Shown one piece after another: positions 1 through 7,504 of a stretch of 64,000 bases of DNA (positions are counted from its first letter, which is position 1; each line of letters opens with the position of its first letter). This DNA is from AG25 sp035518815 (GTDB lineage: Bacteria; Gemmatimonadota; Gemmatimonadetes; Gemmatimonadales; GWC2-71-9). The notes below the pieces were generated by a model. It saw only the letters and a program-made list of their open reading frames with translations, did not search any database and was not told the origin of the DNA. A program made the translations under genes and the position numbers. The stretch is taken from contig DATIXG010000082.1 in the NCBI GenBank assembly GCA_035518815.1, forward strand, positions 65,594 through 129,593, given 5' to 3'.

Positions 1-1
1 G

Positions 2-805
2 TGGGAGCCCGAGTCGACCTACATCCGTCGTGCTCCCTTCTTCGACGGCATGCCTGCGACGCCCAAGCCCGTGACCGACATCCAGGGCGCCCGCGTGCTA
101 TGCCTCCTGGGCGACAGCATCACCACCGACCACATCTCGCCCGCGGGTTCGATTCGCAAGACGAGCCCGGCCGGCCAGTATCTCGTGGCGCACGGGGTCG
201 ACCCCGTGGACTTCAACTCCTACGGCGCGCGCCGCGGCAACCATGAAGTGATGGTGCGCGGCACGTTCGCCAACGTGCGCCTGAAGAATGCGCTCGCGCC
301 GGGTACCGAGGGACCCGTCACGGTTCACCTGCCTGACGGGGAGCGGATGACGATCTACGACGCCTCGGTGCGCTACCAGCAGGAGGGAACGCCGCTCGTC
401 GTCATCGCGGGGAAGGAGTACGGCGCGGGGTCGTCCCGCGATTGGGCGGCGAAAGGACCACGGTTGCTCGGCGTTCGCGCCGTGATCGCCCAGAGCTACG
501 AGCGCATCCATCGCTCGAACCTCGTGGGGATGGGAATCCTGCCCTTGCAATTCCTGGCCGGCGAGGACGCCGCCTCGCTCAGGCTCACCGGGACCGAGCG
601 CTACGACCTCACGCGTCTCGCGGAGCTCCTCACCGAGGGATTTCCGCACGGCAAAGAGGTCGCGATCCGGGCGACCGGCTCCGACGGCACCGTCGTGACG
701 TTCCGTGCCACCATCCGCATCGACACGCCGCAGGAGCTGCTCTATTACCGCCACGGCGGCATCCTCGAGTACGTGCTGCGCCAGCTCGCCGCCGGGGCGG
801 TCTAG
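2..805 (+). CDS. acnA: aconitate hydratase, C-terminal part (5' end outside window)
   Basis: The reading frame is open from base 2, so the start lies upstream and only the last 267 codons are present. It catalyses citrate/isocitrate interconversion in the TCA cycle in the cytoplasm. The visible part is the linker plus the swivel domain: it opens with the W-x-P-x-S-T-Y linker signature, then GDSITTDHISPAGSI, YGAGSSRDWAAKG (substrate-binding Ser/Arg loop) and ERIHRSNLVGMGILP. All are hallmarks of monomeric AcnA/IRP-type aconitases, not AcnB. The [4Fe-4S] cysteines lie in the missing N-terminal part and cannot be checked. It is convergent with the minus-strand operon that ends at 821, with only 15 bases between them. 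Confidence in the family is high. Confidence 0.94.
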   Translation, partial: WEPESTYIRRAPFFDGMPATPKPVTDIQGARVLCLLGDSITTDHISPAGSIRKTSPAGQYLVAHGVDPVDFNSYGARRGNHEVMVRGTFANVRLKNALAPGTEGPVTVHLPDGERMTIYDASVRYQQEGTPLVVIAGKEYGAGSSRDWAAKGPRLLGVRAVIAQSYERIHRSNLVGMGILPLQFLAGEDAASLRLTGTERYDLTRLAELLTEGFPHGKEVAIRATGSDGTVVTFRATIRIDTPQELLYYRHGGILEYVLRQLAAGAV

Positions 806-820
806 GCCGCGGCAAACCGC

Positions 821-2224
821 TCAGGCCGCAAGCTCGACCTTCTGTCCGTCGGTGGGTACCTCCACCCGCCACCCGTAGCGCTTCTCGATCGCCCGCGCCA
901 GCGCGCTCGTCGCTTCAGGCTCGCCGTGGACCAGGTACGTGACGCGCGGCGGCCGCGCGAACCCGCCCAGCCATCGGAGTGTCTCGTCCCGGTCCGCGTG
1001 GGCGGACAGCGCCGTGATTTCGGCCACTCGCGCCCGCACGGTCGTATCGATGCCGAAGATCCGGATACGTTCCGCCCCCTCTTCGAGGGCCCGGCCGCGC
1101 GTGCCCGGCGCCTGATAGCCAACGAGTAGCACCGTCGTCTTCGGATCGCCGAGGCGCAGCGCCAGGTGGTGCAGGATCCGGCCCCCCGTTGCCATCCCGC
1201 TCGACGAAATAATGATGATCGGCCCCCGAACGTCGTTGATACGCTTGGATTCTTCAGGCGTCCGGGCGATGTGCAAGCCGCCCGGATGGAGCGGGTTCTC
1301 GCCCCGCTCGAACGCCGCCGCTACCTGCGGATCGCACTCGGCAGCGTAACGGCGGTAGATGTCGGTCACCTCAATCGCCATCGGGCTGTCGCAGTACACC
1401 GGCAGCACCGGAATCGCCCCGGCGAGCTCGAGACGGCGGAGCATCCAGAGCAGCTCCTGGGTTCGGTCCACGGCGAACGCCGGCACGAGCAAGGCACCGC
1501 CCCGGCGCGCTGTGTCTTGTACCAGCGCGGCAAGCTCGGCTTCGGCACCCGTCGCATGTGTCCGGTCGCCGTACGTCGATTCGAGCAGCAAGATGTCGGC
1601 GTCGGGGATGGGAGCGGGATCGCGCAGGATCGCCCGGTCGTAGCGGCCCAGGTCTCCGGTGTAGACCAGGCGGGTGGGTCTCGAGCCACCCAGCGCGAGC
1701 TCGATCGTGGCCGAGCCCAGAATGTGACCGGCTGGACGCAGGGTCGCCGTCACACCACGCACTACGGGAAAGGGCGTCTCGTACTCGCGACGCGCAATCA
1801 GCCGCAGTACCGCCTCGGCGTCCGCGGCGTCGTACAGCGGTAGTGCCGGGTGATGCTTCGTGTATCCCCGGCGGTTGGCGCGCTCGGCCTCCTCTTCCTG
1901 CAGGTGTGCCGCGTCGGGAAGCACCACCTCCAGCAGATCGCCGGTTGCGGCCGTGCAGTAGATGGGACCCCGGAACCCCTTGCGCACCACGAGCGGCAGG
2001 TACCCCGAGTGATCGACGTGCGCGTGGCTCACGACGATCGCATCGATCGTCCGCGGGTCCGGTACCCGGTCGCCCCAGTTGCGCAGGCGCAGGTCCTTGC
2101 GGCCCTGGAACAACCCGCAGTCGAGGAGGATGCGCCGGCCCTCCGCGCGCACGAGGTGCATCGACCCCGTGACCGTGCCCGCGGCGCCGAGGAACTCGAC
2201 CGTCGGTTGTGCGACGCTCATCAT
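821..2224 (-). CDS. metallo-beta-lactamase / beta-CASP RNA-processing nuclease
   Basis: A 467-residue MBL-fold nuclease of the CPSF/RNase J-like beta-CASP class. The zinc site is seen as SHAHVDHSGYLP (HxHxDH), GHILGSATIEL and YTGDLGR; the beta-CASP part starts near LLESTYGDRTH and PAFAVDRTQELLWML. The C-terminal HGEP segment and the final PTDGQKVEL strand are typical of this short bacterial group, which lacks the RNase J C-terminal domain. The start is one of two adjacent Met codons. Its ATG overlaps the stop of the NuoB-like gene by 4 bases, so it is the last gene of the Ehr-type operon. A role in processing that long mRNA is possible, but nothing shows it directly. Confidence 0.88.
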   Translation of the reverse strand: MMSVAQPTVEFLGAAGTVTGSMHLVRAEGRRILLDCGLFQGRKDLRLRNWGDRVPDPRTIDAIVVSHAHVDHSGYLPLVVRKGFRGPIYCTAATGDLLEVVLPDAAHLQEEEAERANRRGYTKHHPALPLYDAADAEAVLRLIARREYETPFPVVRGVTATLRPAGHILGSATIELALGGSRPTRLVYTGDLGRYDRAILRDPAPIPDADILLLESTYGDRTHATGAEAELAALVQDTARRGGALLVPAFAVDRTQELLWMLRRLELAGAIPVLPVYCDSPMAIEVTDIYRRYAAECDPQVAAAFERGENPLHPGGLHIARTPEESKRINDVRGPIIIISSSGMATGGRILHHLALRLGDPKTTVLLVGYQAPGTRGRALEEGAERIRIFGIDTTVRARVAEITALSAHADRDETLRWLGGFARPPRVTYLVHGEPEATSALARAIEKRYGWRVEVPTDGQKVELAA

Positions 2225-2988
2225 TGTCCGTCGACCCTACCCAGCAACCGGAGCAAGCCGTCGAGCGTGGTGAGCGGATGGGGCGGGCACCCCGGGACCC
2301 ACAGGTCCACCGGCAAGATTGTGCCCACGCCGCCCGCGACCTCCGGGCTGCCCGAGAACGGGCCACCGCTCGCGGCACACGCTCCGACCGCGATGACGAG
2401 CTTGGGCGGGGGAACCGCCTCGTACGTCTGTTCGAGCGCGAACCGCATGTTCGTGTTGACCGCCCCCGTCACGACGATCCCGTCAGCGTGCCTCGGGGAT
2501 GCCACGAATTGCACGCCGAAGCGGCCGAGGTCGAACACCACATTGCCCAGCGCCACGAGTTCCGCTTCGCAGCCGCTGCAGCTGCCCGCCACGACCGAGC
2601 GGAGCCGAAGCGAGCGCCCGAACAGTTTGCGGGCGCGCTCATCGAGGGCCCGCGCCAGCTCAATCTCTCCAGTCGGACTGACCAGCGCGTCCCGCGTGGA
2701 CGTGGCCATGCGATAGTCCCGGCTATAGCTGATCGCGCCTCGCGCACAGGAAGCCGCCTCTTCCGGGCTGAAGAGACACGCACCCAAATCGAGCGCGGCC
2801 GACCCGTGTGGCTCCGCTTTCAACAAGGCCGATGGCGCCCGGTCGGCGCATTGCCGGCAACTCTCCTCGCAGCGCGCCGCATCCCGCAGCGGACGGCCGC
2901 GAAACCGCTCGGGAAATTCGCCGCCGTCCCGCGGGAACCGGGACGTCCGGATCCCCTGCTGGAGTCTCGTCCGGATCCAATCGAGCAC
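2221..2988 (-). CDS. hyfI: NuoB/HyfI-like small subunit with degenerate N-terminal ferredoxin domain
   Basis: 255 residues, GTG start. Residues 125-250 are a NuoB/hydrogenase small-subunit domain with the ligands of the proximal N2-type [4Fe-4S] cluster intact: C137 and C140 in SCSGCE, C204 in GACAASGG and C234 in VPGCPPHP. Residues 35-95 resemble a 2x[4Fe-4S] ferredoxin (NuoI/HyfH-like) domain that has decayed. The first motif keeps C40, C44 and C47 with irregular spacing and has Ala at the fourth position; the second keeps only C71 and C81, with Ser74 and Glu77 where cysteines are expected. No separate HyfA/HyfH gene is present, so this fusion may stand in for it. It lies 16 bases after the large-subunit gene. 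It is membrane-attached through its partners. Confidence 0.85.
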   Translation of the reverse strand: MLDWIRTRLQQGIRTSRFPRDGGEFPERFRGRPLRDAARCEESCRQCADRAPSALLKAEPHGSAALDLGACLFSPEEAASCARGAISYSRDYRMATSTRDALVSPTGEIELARALDERARKLFGRSLRLRSVVAGSCSGCEAELVALGNVVFDLGRFGVQFVASPRHADGIVVTGAVNTNMRFALEQTYEAVPPPKLVIAVGACAASGGPFSGSPEVAGGVGTILPVDLWVPGCPPHPLTTLDGLLRLLGRVDGQ

Positions 2989-3004
2989 CGCTTACGCCCT
3001 CATT

Positions 3005-4516
3005 TCAGAGATCGTGCCCAGCGTAGGACAGGTTGAAGCTCTTGTTGCAGAGCGGGAAATCGGAGATCTCGTTCCCGGGCATCGCCGCCGCCAGCGCGGG
3101 CCAGTTGTGAAACGAGGGGTCGGTGACTTTGTGCCGGCGGACGCGGCCAGTAGCGTCGGTGATCGCGACATGGACGATCTCCCCCCGCCATCCCTCGACC
3201 ATCGCCACGGCCAGCTCATTCGGCCGCAAGCTGCCGCAGTCCACCCGTACCGGCCCCTTGGGAAGCGCGCCCAGTTGCTCGATCGTGAACTCGAGCGATC
3301 GCTGGATCTCGAGGCGCCGCACCAGCGCCCGCGCCAGCACGTCCCCCGCCCATGCGGTGGCGACGGGGATGTGCGCGAACCGGAAGATTCCCCAGGGATG
3401 ATCGTGCCGCACGTCGCGCGGCAGCTCACAGGCGCGTGCCACAGGTCCGACGAAGCCGCGCTCCGCGCACGCGCTGCCAGTCACCACGCCCACACCCTCG
3501 AGCCGGGCCTGGACGGACCCGGCCTCGAACATCAGCGTGAGCACGGGGTCCATCTCCTCCCTCAGACGCTCGAGCCGGTCGCGCATCTGCTCGGCCATGG
3601 CGGGGGTGATGTCGAATGCCGCCCCGCCGGGCCGCACGAGACCGCGGCCGTAGCGATTGCCGGAGAGGGTCATCAGGAGGTTGAGACATTCTCCCCGCAT
3701 GCGGCCCAGATACGCCGCCGCCGGTTGAAACGCGACGTCGCCCGCCATTGCGCCGAGATCGCCGATGTGGTTCGCCAGGCGCTCGAGCTCGAGCGCGATC
3801 CCACGGATCGTCTGTCCCCGCGGCGTCTTGCGACTGCGGGCGAGCGCCTCGATTGCCCCGCAGTACGCCCCCGCGTGGCCGATCACCGTGTCCCCCGCGA
3901 TCGACTCGGCGACGAGCACGGCGCGATCGCGCTCGAGGCGCTCGAGCAGCGGCTCCACGCCGCGGTGCTGATAGCCGAGCATGATCTCGAGGAGCAACAC
4001 CTGCTCACCGTGCGCCTGAAACCGGAAGTGTCCGGGCTCGATGATCCCGGCGTGTACGGGGCCGACCGCGACCTCGTGCACCTCCTCCCCCTCCACGCGG
4101 AAGAACGGATACGCTTCACGGTCCAGCGACTGCGCCCGCCGCCCGGACGGGAGGTGATCTGGTGGATGGCGCCGCAGCGGCTTGAGCGAGGGGTGGCGCT
4201 CCGGCACCACGCCGCACTGCTCGGCGATCTCGCGCTCAAAGGTGTGGGCCTGCGGGCAGTCGACCGCAAGCGACGGGTAGCGGTCCCCGACGGCGGTGCT
4301 CGTCGCGCTGAGCTCCCCCGCCGCGTCATCGGCCAGGATCGCGATGAGGCGCGTCTCGTCCGTCCCCTCCGGCATCCCGAAGAGAGACGCGAGCCGCGAC
4401 CCGCCGCTGACGGCCTGCAGGATCGATTCGCGAAACCGCTCCACCGGCTCGAGCGGTACGGAAGCGAGCTGGATCGCGCGCCGGTTGCGGAGGCCCAGCG
4501 CCCTGAAGCCGTTCAT
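3005..4516 (-). CDS. hyfG: NuoCD/HyfG-like large subunit lacking NiFe-site cysteines (Ehr type)
   Basis: 503 residues: an N-terminal NuoC-like region (about 1-140) fused to a NuoD/hydrogenase large-subunit domain (about 150-503). In true group 4 hydrogenases two CxxC motifs hold the NiFe centre. Here the first motif region reads ESIAGDTVIGHAGAYC, with A207 and T210 at the expected cysteine positions. The C-terminal one reads NKSFNLSYAGHDL, with no CxxC and no DPCxxC. There is no C-terminal extension for a maturation protease and no hyp gene nearby. Complexes with this loss are known as energy-converting hydrogenase-related (Ehr) complexes, whose electron partner is unknown. Its ATG-side overlap partners are HyfF (4 bases) and HyfI. 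H2 chemistry is therefore unlikely. Confidence 0.88.
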   Translation of the reverse strand: MNGFRALGLRNRRAIQLASVPLEPVERFRESILQAVSGGSRLASLFGMPEGTDETRLIAILADDAAGELSATSTAVGDRYPSLAVDCPQAHTFEREIAEQCGVVPERHPSLKPLRRHPPDHLPSGRRAQSLDREAYPFFRVEGEEVHEVAVGPVHAGIIEPGHFRFQAHGEQVLLLEIMLGYQHRGVEPLLERLERDRAVLVAESIAGDTVIGHAGAYCGAIEALARSRKTPRGQTIRGIALELERLANHIGDLGAMAGDVAFQPAAAYLGRMRGECLNLLMTLSGNRYGRGLVRPGGAAFDITPAMAEQMRDRLERLREEMDPVLTLMFEAGSVQARLEGVGVVTGSACAERGFVGPVARACELPRDVRHDHPWGIFRFAHIPVATAWAGDVLARALVRRLEIQRSLEFTIEQLGALPKGPVRVDCGSLRPNELAVAMVEGWRGEIVHVAITDATGRVRRHKVTDPSFHNWPALAAAMPGNEISDFPLCNKSFNLSYAGHDL

Positions 4517-5952
4517 GGGGCGGAGCCACCGAGGGCGACGGCGGCGCGCGCCAGGACCTCTTGCAGCGGGCCCGGAATGAAAACGCCCAGCATCAAAACC
4601 GTGGCCGCGAGGGCGGCTGGACCCGCAACCAGCCAGGGGCTCTCGCGGACGGGGAGGCTGGCCGACGGGGGCTCACCGAGCGCGATCCCGAGCACGAGCG
4701 CCGCCATTCCCACAAAGATGATCGCCAGCATCAGCAGCATCACCACCGCGACCCAGGGGTGGCCGGCGTCGATCGCCGCGCGCAGGATCGTGAACTCGCT
4801 CATGAAGAGACCGAACGGAGGCGACCCCGTGACGGCGAACAGCCCGAGTACGAGAAGCGCCGCCGAGGCTGGCAGCGTGCGCACCAGTCCCCTCGCGCGC
4901 GCCGCCGTCGAGCTACCAGTCGCGAGCACGATGTTTCCGGTGACCAGGAACATCCAACCCTTGGCCAAGCCGTTGTTCACGAGGTGGAGCATGCTGCCGT
5001 ATGCGCCCACGCCGCCCAACCCGAGCCCCAGCACGAGGAGCCCCATGTGCTCCACGCTCGAATACGCGAGGAGGCGCTTCACGTCGCTCTGCCCGATGAT
5101 GAACACGGCGGCCACGGCGAGGGACACGAGTCCGAAACCCACGAGCACCGGTTGAGCAAACGACCCGAGCCCCGCGGCCATGACGACCTCCGTCACGCGG
5201 GCGACCCCGAGAAAGGCGCACCCCGTCAGCGCGCCGGCCATGAGACCGCTGACGAGGCTGGGCGCTTCCCCGTAGGCGTCGGGCTTCCAGGTGTGCATCG
5301 GGGCAAGCCCCATCTTCGTGCCAAAGCCCACGAGCAAGAAGAGGAACGCAGCGCGCAGCCAGGCGGGGTGCAGCTCCCGGGCATGCGCGACCAGATCGGG
5401 GAGGACGAGCGGACGCCCCGGGACGCCCTCCTGCGCGCTCGCCAGGAAGAAGGTACCGAGCAGCGCGAGCGCGATCCCGACCGACGAGATGACGAGGTAC
5501 TTCCAGGTGGCCTCGAGCGAGCGACGGTCCCGGCGCAGGAACACCAGCGGCGCAACCGACAGGGTCGTTGCTTCCATCCCGACCCAGAGCAACGCCAGGT
5601 GATGCGCAAGCGCCACGACGGACGCCGCCGAGAGAAACGCCAGGAGGCAACCCGCGAAGACCCGGCCGCTGCGTGGCTTCTCGTGCCGCAGGTATCCCAC
5701 CGTGTAGGTCACGGTGACGACGAAGAGCACGCTCGTGAGGGTGAGGACGATCATGCCCAGCGGATCAGCGGCGAGCCAACCGCCCAGCTCCGGCGGCGGG
5801 GGCGCAACCCAGAGGGACGCAACCAGCCCGAGATGGGCCAGCGCGGCCGCGGCGAGGAGGGCGACGGGGACGCGGCGTCCCCGGAATGCGGGCAGCACGA
5901 GCACCGGGACCGCGACCAGCAAGGGCAGCCCACAGATGACGAGCAGACGCAT
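4513..5952 (-). CDS. hyfF: HyfF-like antiporter-type membrane subunit
   Basis: A 479-residue polytopic membrane protein of the NuoN/MrpD family. The hydrophobic segments are continuous from residue 1. The conserved discontinuous-helix region is VGFGTKMGLAPMHTWKPDA, with the ion-path Lys, followed by SLVSGLMAGALTG. A Glu in LLWVGMEATTLS matches the TM5 glutamate, and a second Lys sits in NNGLAKGWMFLV. These residues carry protons or Na+ in complex I-like machines. The start ATG overlaps the HyfE stop by one base (TGATG) and its end overlaps the large-subunit ATG by four. It is the third antiporter-type subunit of the operon, and the one normally nearest the catalytic arm in Hyf. Confidence 0.88.
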   Translation of the reverse strand: MRLLVICGLPLLVAVPVLVLPAFRGRRVPVALLAAAALAHLGLVASLWVAPPPPELGGWLAADPLGMIVLTLTSVLFVVTVTYTVGYLRHEKPRSGRVFAGCLLAFLSAASVVALAHHLALLWVGMEATTLSVAPLVFLRRDRRSLEATWKYLVISSVGIALALLGTFFLASAQEGVPGRPLVLPDLVAHARELHPAWLRAAFLFLLVGFGTKMGLAPMHTWKPDAYGEAPSLVSGLMAGALTGCAFLGVARVTEVVMAAGLGSFAQPVLVGFGLVSLAVAAVFIIGQSDVKRLLAYSSVEHMGLLVLGLGLGGVGAYGSMLHLVNNGLAKGWMFLVTGNIVLATGSSTAARARGLVRTLPASAALLVLGLFAVTGSPPFGLFMSEFTILRAAIDAGHPWVAVVMLLMLAIIFVGMAALVLGIALGEPPSASLPVRESPWLVAGPAALAATVLMLGVFIPGPLQEVLARAAVALGGSAP

Positions 5953-6596
5953 CAGTCGGTCAGCTCTCTGAGCCGCGTCGAATCGAGCGAGTCGAATTCG
6001 CGGTTGATGTGGAACACGACGATGCCCATGACGAACACACCGACGAAGACGTCGAGGAGCACGCCGAGCTCCATCAGGAACGGGACGCTTTCGGTCTGCG
6101 TCAGACCGAAGAGATAGATCCCGTTCTCGAGTATGAGATAGCCGACCACTTGCGTGATGGCTTTGCGTCGGGTGGTGAGCACGATGAAGCCGATCATCAC
6201 CGTTGCGAGGGACGCCGGCACGAGCAGCGGCTGCTGCAGGGCCGGCAGGGGCAGGCGGGCGGCGATGGCGAAGGCGAGCGCCAGCGCGAGCGCGCCGAGC
6301 AGCTGCGACGCGATGAAGCCCACCATCGGCTCGATCTCCCGACGCACGGCCGCCTCACGAATCGCCCGCGCCAGGAACCAGGGCAGCACAATCGCCTTCA
6401 CGAGAACGGTGCCCATGCCGAGAGCGACGGCGTGTACCGAAACCTGTGGTGCGACGAGAACCGGGAGGAGGCCGAGCAGCAGGCCCTGGGCCGCGACGCC
6501 GCGGATGCAGCTCGAGAGCCGCGTGGTGCCCAGGATGGCGAGGTCGGACAGGACCACGAGCAGGAGGACGAGCTGGGCGGCGTTTCGCACGGTCAA
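5952..6596 (-). CDS. hyfE: HyfE-like membrane subunit
   Basis: 214 residues, almost wholly hydrophobic, with about seven predicted helices and a polar tail. The C-terminal half (YLILENGIYLFGL, then LDVFVGVFVMGIVVFHIN) is the NuoK-like part typical of HyfE. The Glu in LENGIYLFG corresponds to the membrane carboxylate of NuoK. The start is a TTG whose bases overlap the stop of the upstream HyfC gene (TTGA). It is expected to link the HyfC heel to the antiporter modules. No NuoJ-like gene is present, as usual for Hyf/Ehr-type complexes. Confidence 0.86.
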   Translation of the reverse strand: MTVRNAAQLVLLLVVLSDLAILGTTRLSSCIRGVAAQGLLLGLLPVLVAPQVSVHAVALGMGTVLVKAIVLPWFLARAIREAAVRREIEPMVGFIASQLLGALALALAFAIAARLPLPALQQPLLVPASLATVMIGFIVLTTRRKAITQVVGYLILENGIYLFGLTQTESVPFLMELGVLLDVFVGVFVMGIVVFHINREFDSLDSTRLRELTD

Positions 6597-7504
6597 CCGA
6601 GCTGCAGGACGATGCCGAACAGCGCCAGGGCGCCCGCCCCCACGAGCAGCTGCGGCACGCGGCTGAGCCGCAGCCGCGCCATGGCCGACTCCACGACGCC
6701 CACGAAGACGGCCACGACTCCAAGCCCGAGGAACAGGACCGCAAGCGCCACGGGCCCGGACAGCCCCGCGCGCGGCACGAATACGCTCACAACCAATACG
6801 CCGAACAGCGCGAGCTTGAGCGCGCTGCCATACAGGATCAGCGCGAGGTCGGGCCCGCTGTGGTCGAGGACGATCACCTCGTGGATCATCGTCAGTTCGA
6901 GATGGGTCGCCGGGTCGTCGACCGGAACTCTGCAGTTCTCCGCCAACAGCAAGACGAAGAGACTAATACCCACGAGGCTCAGCGACGCGCCCGCGCGGGG
7001 CCACGCCTCGGCGAGCGGTGTCCCCAACATGCCCGCGAGCGAGGTATCGCCGGTCGCCAGCACAAGCGCAATGAAGCAAAGGAACAACGTCGGCTCCGCG
7101 AAGCTCGCGATCGTCACCTCGCGGCTCGCCCCCATTCCCTCGAAGCTCGAGCCCGTGTCGAGCCCCGCGAGCACGAGCGCGAAGCGCCCCAGCGCGAGCA
7201 GCCCCGCGAACGCGACCAGATCGCCTGCGAAGCTGGCGGGCGCTTCGCGTCCGTCGAGCGGCAGGAACAGCGCCGCCACAACCAGCGACGCAAGGACCAC
7301 AACCGGGCCCGCGCGGAAGATCCATGACGTGGTCCGGCTGTAGACAGTCCCCTTCCGCACGAGCTTCCAGAGGTCGTAGTAAAGCTGCAGCACCGGCGGG
7401 CCGCGCCGCCCCGTCAGGAGCGACTTGGTCTTCACCACAACTCCCGACAGCGCCGGAGCCGCGAGCCCCAAGATGCCGAGCGCAGCGAGCCCTTCCCGCG
7501 TCAC
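6593..7504 (-). CDS. hyfC: HyfC/NuoH-like membrane subunit
   Basis: 303 residues starting at a GTG that overlaps the upstream stop as GTGA; an open frame extends further upstream but has no membrane-protein character. The NuoH signature is clear: ENCRVPVDDPATHLELTMIH, followed by E and V. The acidic cytoplasmic loop forms the quinone-chamber or E-channel region in complex I and group 4 hydrogenases. The first part, with GRRGPPVLQLYYDLWKL, is the typical NuoH N-terminus. It anchors the NuoB/NuoD-like arm to the membrane. Hydrophobic helices cover the whole length, about eight in number. Confidence 0.9.
   Translation of the reverse strand: MTREGLAALGILGLAAPALSGVVVKTKSLLTGRRGPPVLQLYYDLWKLVRKGTVYSRTTSWIFRAGPVVVLASLVVAALFLPLDGREAPASFAGDLVAFAGLLALGRFALVLAGLDTGSSFEGMGASREVTIASFAEPTLFLCFIALVLATGDTSLAGMLGTPLAEAWPRAGASLSLVGISLFVLLLAENCRVPVDDPATHLELTMIHEVIVLDHSGPDLALILYGSALKLALFGVLVVSVFVPRAGLSGPVALAVLFLGLGVVAVFVGVVESAMARLRLSRVPQLLVGAGALALFGIVLQLG

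Noticed and set aside
3005..4516. Active [NiFe]-hydrogenase annotation
   Set aside because: Neither CxxC metal motif is present and no maturation genes are nearby, so catalytic H2 activity is not supported.
4561..6117. Long plus-strand open frame of 518 codons opposite the HyfF/HyfE genes
   Set aside because: It is Glu/Arg/His-rich, hydrophilic antisense of membrane-protein codons, with no domain sense; the minus-strand genes have clear motifs.
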